The notes beneath the pieces were generated by a model, which worked only from the letters and a program-made list of their open reading frames with translations, did not search any database and was not told where the DNA came from. The translations under genes and the position numbers were made by a program. This document shows, piece by piece, positions 37,694 to 47,223 of a stretch of 64,000 nt of DNA (position 1 is the first letter of the stretch; each line of letters opens with the position of its first letter). Origin of the DNA: Tausonia pullulans (lineage: Eukaryota > Basidiomycota > Tremellomycetes > Cystofilobasidiales > Mrakiaceae); NCBI GenBank assembly GCA_951802195.1, contig OX637621.1:124001-188000 (forward strand), in the 5' to 3' direction.

Positions 37694-40149
37694 TCTATGA
37701 GACCAAGACGACGCCAGCTTCCGAGCACGCCAACGCCCTCCGATATGTCACCAATACACTCGACAACTCCCAGAGTCGGACCCTCGAGAAACCCTTCGAA
37801 CTGGACGAGCTCAGGCGGGCCACGTTCCGATCGAACCGTAACAAGACACCAGGAAGCGACGGGATCCCCGTCGAATTCTACCAGGCCACATGGGCTGTCG
37901 TCGGACCGATCCTCCTCAGCCTACTGAACCTCGTCCCGGAGACAGGCCTCCGATCCGCCTCACAGCGCGAGGCCCATATCCATCTCATCTTCAAGAAGAA
38001 GGGAGATCGCGATCAGATTGCCAACTATCGTCCGATCTCGCTCATCAACGTTGACGCTCGCATCTTCTCCCTTGCCATCAACAGCCGCCTGCTCACCGTC
38101 GTGGACACTCTCATCGACGGGGACCAGACAGGCTTCCTCCCTGGCCGCGACTCGGGTCGCAACATCTCCTCTCTCCAGCTCGCCATTGACGACGAAGACC
38201 TTTTACCTGGCGTCCTCGCCCAAGTCGACTTTGAGAAGGCATACGACAGAGTATCGCACGACTTTGTTGGCCCCTGCCTCCGCCACATGGGGTTCGGTCC
38301 GCGCGCCGCCGCGTGGATCACCTCAACGATGACCTCTCAGACTGCTCGGCTCATGATCAACGGATGGATGGGTCAAGCCATCCATATCCGGTCCGGTGTC
38401 CGACAGGGCGATCCCGCGGCACCGACGATCTTCGCCCTCCTCCTGGAGCCGCTGGCATGTATGCTCCGTCATCGCCTCCCACCAGCCAATCCGCCCCCCC
38501 TACACGAGCGGAAGGTCCTTCTCTTTGCAGACGATCTAAGTATCCGGTGTCGGACTTGGTCGGAGGTCGACGAGGCGACGGTCTGCCTCCGAGAGTACGA
38601 GAAAGCCGCAGCAAGCAAGCTGAACTACCAGAAATCACTCCTCTATCCGCTAGGGTCATGCCGGACGGATGCACCAACGATGTACCACGAATGGCGCGTC
38701 CAAACGCTGTCATTCGACTTCCTCGGCGTTCCATGCGGTCGCACGGTCAACGGTCCTGCTTGCTGGCGAGATGTCATCGGCAAACTGAAGGCTCGACTCG
38801 CGCGCATCCCGCTGCACGACCTCCCTCTCCTTGCGCGATGCAACGTCATCAACCAGTACATCTACTCGAAGATCATCTACCTGGACCGCTTCCTGCCGTG
38901 CCCAGACGATATCCTGGAAGACCTCGAGGCAACGGCCTACAAGTCCCTCTACCGATCGAAACACCACGACGTCAGCAGGGAGCGTCTAGAAACCCCTCGA
39001 GACCTCGGCGGCTTCGGCTTCACGCCACTCCGCTTCCGGCTCATCAAAGCGCGCGCTCAGTGGGCGGGCGATGTGCTCTTCAGACCGGAGCTCCCCGCAT
39101 CGATCCGCATTCGCAAGCGCATCATCCATACCATGAGCCTCGATCCAGAAGCTTATAGAATGCTGACTCGCACCATCTTCAGGGATGGAGAGTTCATCAG
39201 TGGACCCCGGCCCGCCAATTTCAGCTGGTTAGGCGTATTTCTTTCCCCAGTGGAAGGTCAATGGTTCTTCCCAGCCGTCTGGTGGAATGCCATCCCAATG
39301 CTCCAACGAGCTCTCCCTGCACGATGGCAGGCTTACCTCCGGGCATGGTTCGAAGAAATCAGCTTTGACATGAGCTATTGGAATCAAGACCGCTGGAGGA
39401 ACGCTGTCCACTGGATGTCTACGTTCGGTACAGATAGCCAGTTGCGGCTGGGTCTCCTCCCTATCCACACAAACCTCGGCCGGCTGAACGCCCATCGTGA
39501 ACCCCACGGCGCACACAGTCGTACTCTAGCCAACCGCGGCCTCATCATCCCAAAGGGCTGGCAGGACCACTTCCCGGCGCTCACCAAGATTGATTGGAAG
39601 CGGCAGTGGTGCTTGCTCAAGGCCGTGTCCCGAGCGTCGCCCGAAGACGTCGACTTGGCCCACCGCTTCTCGCTGTACAGTCTCCACCCAGGAAAGCATA
39701 CTGCTGCGGCATTCCTCGCCGACGGCACCGCTACACCGCACAACAGGTCCAAGCGATGTGCGCTGTGCCTGACGGCCCCCGTTGAGTCCTTCTTCCACCT
39801 CTTCGACGAGCCGTGTCCCGTCGTGGGCGCTATCTGGTCGGCTGCGGCAGCGCATGCCTCTCCTTCACTCCCCTCCCATCCTCCCTCCCTCCAGACGCTT
39901 GTCTGCCCGACACCGTCGCCGCCGAGGGGGGTCTTCCTCTTCCACTGCATCTTTGTTGCCCGGACATGGCGATCCGTCCGGAGGCGGAGGTACAGCAAGA
40001 TCGCAGCCCTCGATCCTGTCACGGACGAGGAGATCCGCAAGATCGCGTCTATGATCCGGCAGACACACTGGCAGTCGAGTACGAGGTGGATAGCTCGCAG
40101 GGACCAGATGGATGGAACTGCGGTCGGCGCCGACATCGATCCTGGGTGA
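37694..40149 (+). pseudogene. LINE reverse transcriptase part
   Basis: Long uninterrupted frame. RT blocks in order are FRSNRNKTPGSDGIPVEFYQ, IANYRPISLINVDARIFSLA, GFLPGRDSGRNISSLQLAID, AQVDFEKAYDRVSHDFV, GVRQGDPAAPTIFALLLEPL, and KVLLFADDLSIRC with the catalytic DD. A thumb/connector segment follows (RIPLHDLPLLARCNVINQYI; GFGFTPLRFRLIKARAQW), then a Cys-His motif (C-x2-C-x9-H-x5-C in RCALCLTAPVESFFHLFDEP region). Stop at 40147-40149. Good preservation suggests a fairly recent insertion. It is classed as pseudogene because the element is 5'-truncated. Confidence 0.9.
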
Positions 40150-40232
40150 CAAGCAGGTCTGGGGTGGGGAAGTATGGCTGGTCCATAGCCACTGCTTGAT
40201 GTAGCTGGTCATCTTAATATCTTACCTTTTCT

Positions 40233-40382
40233 AATGGGCCTATGTCCATAACCCATCTTTTGCTTTCCTTCCACCCCTACTTTCATTTTCGCTCTCTCTC
40301 TATCTAGCTAAGGATCACCATCTCTCATAGGGTTACCTCGTTCTCTACGTATAACTCATGACTTAAATACAAAAAAAAAAAA
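40233..40382 (+). repeat. LINE 3' UTR tail, copy 1 with A12
   Basis: Begins AATGGGCCTATGTCCATAAC and ends ACTTAAATAC followed by twelve A. It is the native tail of the element whose RT frame ends 83 bp upstream. Confidence 0.9.
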
Positions 40383-40401
40383 CTTTTGTCGCTCAGTTAT
40401 C

Positions 40402-40550
40402 AATGGGCCTATGTCCATAACCCATCTTTTGCTTTCCTTCCACCCCTACTTTCACTTTCGCTCTCCCTCTATCTAGCTACCAATCACCATCTCTCATAGG
40501 GTTACCTCGTCCTTGAGACGTATAACTCATGACTTAAATACAAAAAGAAA
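40402..40550 (+). repeat. LINE 3' UTR tail, copy 2, diverged
   Basis: Same start and same ACTTAAATAC end as copy 1, separated from it by 19 bp. About ten differences by eye over roughly 140 bp, and a degenerate A-rich tail (A5-G-A3). Most simply it is the remnant of an older insertion of the same family in the same orientation. Tandem duplication within one element is the alternative. Confidence 0.85.
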
Positions 40551-41316
40551 GGTTACATTTGACGCGGGAGACAAAGAGCACGTCGGTGGAAGATCGCCAC
40601 AACAGAGCGAGCGGGCTTACTTGTGGATTTACCCACCCCCTCTTTCCTCGCCGTTTCTTCAGCCATGTTCAGCGTAATGTCAAGACATGGGTGGTACGAT
40701 CGTTCAAAACCTGAAATCGGACTCTTCGACCTGCCAGCATTCACAGCGCTCTCCCTCCACACACCCACTCCCCCCCCCCCCCCCCCGTCCGACGGTGCAC
40801 GGTCTCGACCAGCACCCTCTCTTCAGATTCGACCACTCACAAGCACTTCATGCATGGTTTCGTCTCTCGCCGTAGCTGGTGGCGCTGGCAGTTTACCGGC
40901 CCAGCCCGCCATTTCGCCTTGATCCATCTAACCACCGTCCCATGCCCCCACCCTTAGCCGAATGAAACGAGCTGCTCAACCTGCCTGACAGAGTAGCCCC
41001 TCGAGCAGCACATCGAGTAGCTCTACCACGATGCTTTGCTCTTCTAGCGCTCCCTCGCGCCAACACTGTTCTTGGGACTCCGGGATCAGACGCAAGCGAG
41101 CGCCGAGCAGACAGTGGAGGTCACTGAACTCAAGGGTAGAGCCCATGCCATGATTTCGAGTTGACAGAGAAAGTCACACAGCCATGGAACGTGTATTATT
41201 GAAGCAAATAAGACTCGGAAGACAATAGAACGTTAACGGTCTTTAGGATGCGACAGAAGATACTGATAGGAGAAACATAGAAGGAAGGATACGCTCGCTG
41301 GACGGCCGCTCCTTCA
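40551..41316. other. Intergenic between LINE and Rds1-like gene
   Basis: About 770 bp with a C18 run near 40770-40787. No secure gene. A short - strand open frame starting MAEETARKEGVGKS near 40664 has a donor-like site but no partner exon was found. Confidence 0.4.
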
Positions 41317-42643
41317 TTACTGGGACACGGCGGGAACGGACGAGTTAAACGGGAAGTACATGATGATGGGGCCGGCGACTACAGGGCAAGAGAGGACGGT
41401 CAGCTAAGGATCCGTGCATGTGCAAAGAGAGGAAGCGCAGTAACCCACCGGTATTGTTGTCCGAGACATTGGCGGCAGTGACAGCGGTGGTGATGACACC
41501 GTATGCATAGCCCTGAATGCCCGACGTCGGGAGGTCGACGGTGGCGTTCGAGAAGATCGGAAGGACGGACGGGCTGAGGCCATAGTAGACGACGAGGTTC
41601 TCGCTCTGGCCCGTCTGAAGAGAGAACAAGAAAAGACTCAGTGTCGCCCAAGCAAAGGGCGGCCAAGATCCGGCCGCGGCTCACCGTATTGAAGTCGAGC
41701 TTGACATTTCCACCCTGGGTGTAGTTGCCCACGATGGAAGCGGCGGGGAAGGCCTTGACAGGGAGCGTCGGGTTGGAAGCCGGGCAGGACGTGATGAAGG
41801 CAGCAGCGATCGAATAAACCTGGGAGAAGCCGAGGGGGCTAGAGAGGGCGGCCGTCAATATCGAAGGATACGCATACATGAAAGCAAGGGTTGATTCACG
41901 TGTCCTCTGGGCCGTTCCATGCAGCCTGCTTCTCGATCGCGGAGGCGATCCAGGCTTGGTGGCGAGCTTCGACGCTGAAGGGTGGCAGAGAGGAGTCAGG
42001 GAGGCCATCAATCAGATTTTAACCACATAGACTCACGTGAGGATGCTGCCAGCGGCCGTGATGTAGTCCGGGTTCGTGATCTTGTTCGCGGCGCCGAGGT
42101 ACGCGGTCACACCGACGTTTTCAATGACACCGGCGAGGCCGAGGAAGGATTTGACGTCGCTATTAACGGAAGATGTCAGACCAAATGGCAGGGCACAGAA
42201 AAGGCATGGACCACTGACGTATAAGGGAACGAGTAATTGCAGGGCTTGGTGGCGACGTCTCCGAGAGCTGAGCTGAGGAAGGAGGCGTGCTGGGCCTCGT
42301 GTCCACCAATCTGGGCGACACGACCGCGGACCCATGAGGGGAAGCCGGCAGCATTGAAGGCGGCAGCATCGAACTTGGCAAGGGCCTCAGAGTAGAAGGC
42401 GTTCTCGAGGTTCTCGAGGGTGAGGGCGTACTGGAGGATGGCTGTAAGGAGGTGCGGAAGGTGTCAGGGTCGAGGCCGGAACATCTTCCACGACTCGTGG
42501 AATTCACTGGTGTCGATGTTGTCGGCACGCTTGAGGAGTGGGGCAGCGAGAGCAAGGGAGGCTGTGGCCGAGGCGATGAGAGCAGAGGCAAGCACTGGTG
42601 ATGGTGGCAGATCGAGAAGAGGTGATGATGAGATCGGGGACAT
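41317..42643 (-). CDS. Secreted Rds1-like ferritin-fold protein
   Basis: Member of the fungal Rds1 / desiccation-related family with a ferritin-like domain; biochemical role not established. Start at 42643 (MSPISSSPLLDLPPSPVLAS) gives a hydrophobic signal segment LIASATASLALAAPLLKR with a Kex2-type KR site. Then TILQYALTLENLENAFYSEA, FPSWVRGRVAQIGGHEAQHA, SFLSSALGDVATKPCNYSF, KSFLGLAGVIENVGVTAYLG and SILTVEARHQAWIASAIEKQ, with the paired E and E-x-x-H motifs of the four-helix fold. It ends GPIIMYFPFNSSVPAVSQ at 41317. Exon 1 to exon 2 joining (IDT-T-ILQY) uses an inferred donor GTGAAT. Complete gene; stress-induced expression is family knowledge only. Confidence 0.88.
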
Positions 42644-43551
42644 GGCTGACGAGTGCAGGGGATAAAATAAGTAATGCGTACTGTTGAGTGAGGAGTCAAG
42701 TGGGAGTGGGAGTGGAGATAGGAAGAAGAGGGAGACGGGAGGGTGGTTGAAGGAAGACTGAAGATTGAGAAGCCGCTGGCTTTTTAGGGCAAGGATGGTC
42801 ATTTCGGGCCGACCACGCTGCGTCCCGTCGATCGCGCCTCTTTCATCATCATTCAACTCGACCACCTGCTCGTCCCGGGGCCGCCGCCGGCGGCCTCCTC
42901 GGACGCTCGATGGCATGCATAATTGCGTACGAGACAACCGGCACGATCGACATGCAGTCAACAGGCAAACAGCTTGATGATCATCCCTTGCTCGTTCGCC
43001 ACTGGTGCAGCGTCTGCAGCGATGCAATGAATCTTCGCGCGATCTCTTCCCTCCCACGCGCCTCCTCCGGCGACTGATGTGGCAAGACTTGCTGCTCGTC
43101 AGTTCGATGGTTTGTCGAATGATTCTGAAGGCTTGTAGGCGGCCCTGAACGGTGATGCTGTACCTGAGCTGTGAAGCGCCGGCCCAGTTTCCGATGTTAC
43201 CTTAGCGTCTCAATGCAGTCCATCAGGAGTCTGGTCTTCGTTCTCGACTCACCTCGCTTTCTCACTCTTCTATCCACGGGAGACCTCGAGGGATGTCTTA
43301 CGCCTTTGTGCAGCTCAACCCCGTCGCGCTTCTGCTGGATTTCCGCCCGCGTCATGCGCCTTTTCGGACCGACGTCCTGGGCGAACGACTTCTCCGTCGG
43401 ACTTCGACGACCCACCCATATAACTACCACGACCACCGGCGCTGCCTCCCACCTCGCTCGCGCCTGGAATTTTCCGTAACTCTCAACTCCACCTCCACCC
43501 CTACCTGACACGCCTCCCCTCCAGCTTCCAATCCGCCCTCTTTCCACTATC
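42644..43551. promoter_or_regulatory. Divergent promoter region, Rds1-like / MRS2
   Basis: About 910 bp between divergent starts. Open frames inside match no family. The last 60 bp before the MRS2 start are pyrimidine-rich. Confidence 0.45.
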
Positions 43552-45924
43552 ATGGGGCCACCGCGGATACCGCGCTCCTTCACGCTTCTCCCTCGCTTCA
43601 TGTCCTCGGCGCACCCTTCGTCCCGGCCACCACGCCCAGCCCAGAACGTCGTCTACCCAGACTACTACAGCACGTCGCCCATGCACGGCTACACGGCGCT
43701 CCCGCCAGAGTTCTACCCCTCGCGGACTTTCCCGATGTCGAGGCGGTCGGTCGGGGGAAGGGCCGTTCAGGTGGTGGAGGAAGAGCCTGAGAGGGAGTAC
43801 TCGCCGAGAATGGCGGCCGCGAGGGCAGAGTATGACTCGGTCATCAACAAATGGGCGTTTCCAGGGGCGAGGAAGGACGCAAACATTGAGCTACGATGTG
43901 AGTCCGCGGCTTCCGTCTGAGGTTGGAGGCGAGGCGAGGCTGTCTCGCCCGGGGAAAGCGAACGACGCGTATCGACTGGCATACTCTTCAACTCAACAGA
44001 GGAGCGAGAGGGGGACCTAGTCTGTTCTCCGGTCTCTCTTGTGTCCTTGGTGGTTGGACTTTTTCAAGTCGTGGTGGCCAGGTCGATGATGCGTCGTGAA
44101 TGACGACGCATACTCAACGCTGTCTTGTTTATATCGATGAGAGCCGCGTCTTTGTTGTGCTCAAGGCTATATCCTCTGTCCAGGGGGCTCCTCGGAGCAT
44201 ACCAGTGCTTCCTGTTTCCTGGGGTCGTCGATGTGAAACGTGTGTCATTTGTCGCTCGGTCAATTGATACGCCTCCCCCTCCTCGTTCCGTTCAGGCACA
44301 ATATTCGATAGTAAGGGCGACGTCTCCCAAAGAACAGCTCGCAAATCAGTCCTGTGTGGAGAGCATGGTCTCGATGTGTGTTCTACGCTTTAATTCTGGG
44401 ACTCGCCTTCCACGAGTGACTCTCGGCTGACTCCCTTCTTTCTTCAGCCTCGAGACCTCCGAAAAGTGGACGCCTCGACGCCGAACCTGGTGCCCTCAAT
44501 ACTAGTTCGAAAGGAGGCTATCATCATCACCGTTCTGCACGTGCGCGCACTCGTCAAGGCCGACACCGTCATCGTTTTTGACACCGTCGGGAGGCGGGAC
44601 TCGAAGCTCCAGAGCCAGTTCATTACCCACCTCACGGTCGGTCTTTTGCTGGCTTTGTTATACATGGGACACTGCTCAATCATTAATCCTCCTTGCAGCA
44701 CAATCTCAAGATCCAAAACAGCACGATCCCTTTCGAATTCAGGTGAGCGCGCATGCCTGGCTTTGCCTTGCTTGCCACTCCTTTGCTCACACCCGTCACA
44801 GGGCCCTTGAGTCGATCCTCATATCCGTGGCGGCGGCGCTTGAGGCCGAGATGAGCTACACCAGGCAAATCGTCAGCGATCTTCTCGAGACGCTCGAGCA
44901 CAATATCGACAGGGAGAGGCTCCGCAACCTGCTCTACCATTCCCGCCGGCTTACCGCGTTCAAAGCTCGCGCTCAGGGTGTCATGGAGGCCGTTGAGGAG
45001 TTGCTCGACAACGGTCAGTCCTTGAGCGTTCCCGAACGAGGTCGTCGTTCTTCGATTAACTTCCCACCGTCCTGCTGTAGACGAGGACATGACGGCCATG
45101 TACCTCACTGACAAGCAATCCCGAATTGACGGCTCGGAGCGGGCGGAGAAGGACCATGAGGAGATCGAGATGATTCTCGAGAGCTCGCAGCGGCAGGTTG
45201 AGGAGATCGTCAACGAGGTTGTCACGACTATCGTGGGTCTCCTCCTTCTCTTGCGACCAGCGAGGACTGGACGCTGATTGGATGCTGATAGCTCTTTCTT
45301 ACGTACAGAGCAACGTCGAGTCGACGCAGGACATTGTCGAGCTCATCCTTGACTCGAACCGGAACAAGCTGCTTGCCATCGACCTCAAGGTCTCCATCGG
45401 CACCCTAGGCGTCGGCTCGTCGGCTGCCATCGCTGGTCTCTTCGGCATGAACGTACATGCCCACACGCTTGGCTACCTGCAGCCTAAGTCATCACCATGC
45501 TGACCTCGACTATCGCTTTTGTTCGCAGTTGCAAACACATTATGAGGCGCACCCGTTCGCGTGGTACGGCGTTTCGACGTTTGCGCTCGTCCTCGGGATC
45601 GCTCTCACCCACTTCTCCATCCGACACCTCAACAAGGTCATGAAGATCGGCCTCCGGTCCTCGGCGAGCCATGAGTGGGACTTTGTTGATGGCCAGTCGG
45701 CGACACAGAAGCTGCTGGCGAAGCAGAAGAGGGCTTCATCGGGCGCCATCGAGGGTGGCTTTGCTACCAGGAGTCCTGTGGTAGATACTGGTCGTTTTAA
45801 CGGGTTTAAGAGGCGGTTAGGGCTTGGGGGGGGATGGGTAGGAGCGGGTGCAGGCGGCCCTTCTGGGAAGAGGAGGGTCTCTCGGTTGACGGTGTCGAGG
45901 CTATCGCTAGGGCGGGATCGATAG
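43552..45924 (+). CDS. MRS2: Mitochondrial magnesium channel MRS2 (CorA family)
   Basis: Inner-membrane Mg2+ channel. Start 43552 (MGPPRIPRSFTLLPRFMSSA, basic and amphipathic, presequence-like). Exon 1 ends ARKDANIELR at 43897. A 398-nt intron leads to exon 2 (44296-44375: CTIFDSKGDVSQRTARKS, then CGEHGLD), then PRDLRKVDASTPNLVPSILV from 44448. Next come the helical arm LESILISVAAALEAEMSYTR, LRNLLYHSRRLTAF, MTAMYLTDKQ, ESTQDIVELILDSNRNKLLA, and the signature pore motif in AAIAGLFGMNLQTHYEAHPF (G-M-N). Two membrane helices and a basic matrix tail (GKRRVSRLTVSRLSLGRDR) end at 45924. Highly confident family; the choice of start is less sure. Confidence 0.93.
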
Positions 45925-47223
45925 GACAGGCAGCAAAGGGCGATGTTGTACGACTGGTCGAGGCACGCGCCCAGATCTCTTTTAGAAGACACTCACATAT
46001 GACCCCATTCATGACATTTTCAGGAGCATTCTCGCGCTGCTCTCAGCGCGAAGTCATCAGGAAGTCTGGCCGCAGACCCAAGATGAGGTGTCGAGGAGCT
46101 GGCGAACGTTCAAAGGACTGGGAACACGCTCTCATTCTGAGGTCATGTGCCATCTGCTACGCATGGTGAGGGCGGTCAAAATTCAGGGCCAGAGAATGCA
46201 TGCACGCGAGCAGGAGGATCCAGAGTCAGCCCCCCTCCCCCCCTCCCCCCCTCCCCCCCTTGAGTCTATCATGAATCCAGATGGAGGAGAATTTCATTGA
46301 ATGACCGGAGATAGCAAGCAGGCTAAAAGACTAGCTATTGTCGGCCTCGGGCTGAAGATTGGTCCGTCTTACGGTCCGATGCTCAAGTCTGTGAGTCCGT
46401 CCCGTCAGGAGTTGATCATCAGATGGGAATGGTCTCTCGATGGGCTGAGTCCACTCATTTCAGTCTAGACAGGACCTTTTTCCTGATGACGAAGTCGGCA
46501 AGTTGTTGTCCCGGGAGGGCTTAAGCGCTCTCCGGTTTAGCCCTTGCTTGACACAGAACGATCTAAGTCGACGAGGGGAAGCCAGAAATCAAACCTCCAG
46601 CTCCCTCATCCCCTGACTTACGGCGGATGTCACTTCCACCTCCTGTCTCTTTCTTAATTCCCCTGCTAGCCTTCCCTCAAACGCCCACACCGGGCTCAGT
46701 GAAAACGCACGAGACTGGACGAAGCGTTAGATTCGCTCTCACTTAGCTGTGAAACAGGATGCTTGTCCGAGGGCGTCTCTGGCCACATCTGTTGTTTCAA
46801 CGGGCCGGCCGGCGCGGTCCTTGGCTCTAGGCAGGAAGGGATGATCAGGTGTCTCTGTCAATCTCGGGTGGTGACGGTCTGAAGCTGCTCTCGGAATGAT
46901 TATTATGCCGGCTCTGAAGGGATGAAATCGCTCGAGGCGGCCTTCTTTCCCCCGTAGTAGCTGTCAGCCTAGCAAGCCCTCGTTCGCCTCGCGTGCAGCG
47001 GCGTTCATCCCACGGAAAAACACCGAGGGGCATCTGACCTTCGCCTCGAGCTAACTGTTAGCGAGGCAAGTGGTGGAAAGGGTTTTGCCGATCAGGCTAG
47101 ACCCCCCTCTCCGACAGGAGGATGGCGTTCGAAGTGCAGGGTTAAGGGGCGATGTCCCAGCACGTGCTGCTCAAAAGAAGCCATTTACCAGGGGTGGTCT
47201 CTTCATTTCTCCTAACGACCGCT
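45925..47223. other. Long upstream region of the rhamnogalacturonan lyase gene
   Basis: About 1.3 kb with no convincing gene. It contains C-rich short tandem runs at about 46231-46260 (CCCCCCTC units). It is likely an extended promoter, as expected for an inducible secreted enzyme (inference). Confidence 0.4.

Larger units (their letters stand above)
36770..40382 (+). mobile_element. Non-LTR retrotransposon (LINE), 5'-truncated
   Basis: APE-type LINE. Its reading frames hold the C-terminal part of an apurinic endonuclease (GGDWNCV, RRIDRFYLSP, SSHKPIAL), then a complete reverse transcriptase (LLFADDL), a Cys-His C-terminal knuckle, a 3' UTR and a terminal A12 tail. No RNase H domain was seen. 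The 5' boundary is uncertain; the endonuclease N-terminus and any ORF1 are missing, which is the usual result of incomplete target-primed reverse transcription. Clade is not certain: poly(A) tail, APE and Cys-His end recall L1/Tad-like fungal elements. No clear target-site duplication was found by eye. Confidence 0.9.

Noticed and set aside
36770-40550. Target-site duplication or LTRs around the retroelement
   Set aside because: I looked for a short direct repeat between the left edge and the sequence after either tail and saw none. No LTR or integrase text is present, so this is a LINE, not an LTR element.
40553-40768. Short - strand frame beside the LINE (MAEETARKEGVGKS)
   Set aside because: A donor-like GTAAG follows, but no convincing partner exon was found on the far side of the LINE, so a disrupted host gene cannot be supported.
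46225-46262. C-rich run resembling a CRISPR-like or satellite array
   Set aside because: Only a few irregular CCCCCCTC units with no spacers; simple sequence only.
45925-47223. Possible extra gene between MRS2 and the lyase
   Set aside because: Frames are short, unrelated to known families and lack phase-compatible exons; kept as promoter/spacer.
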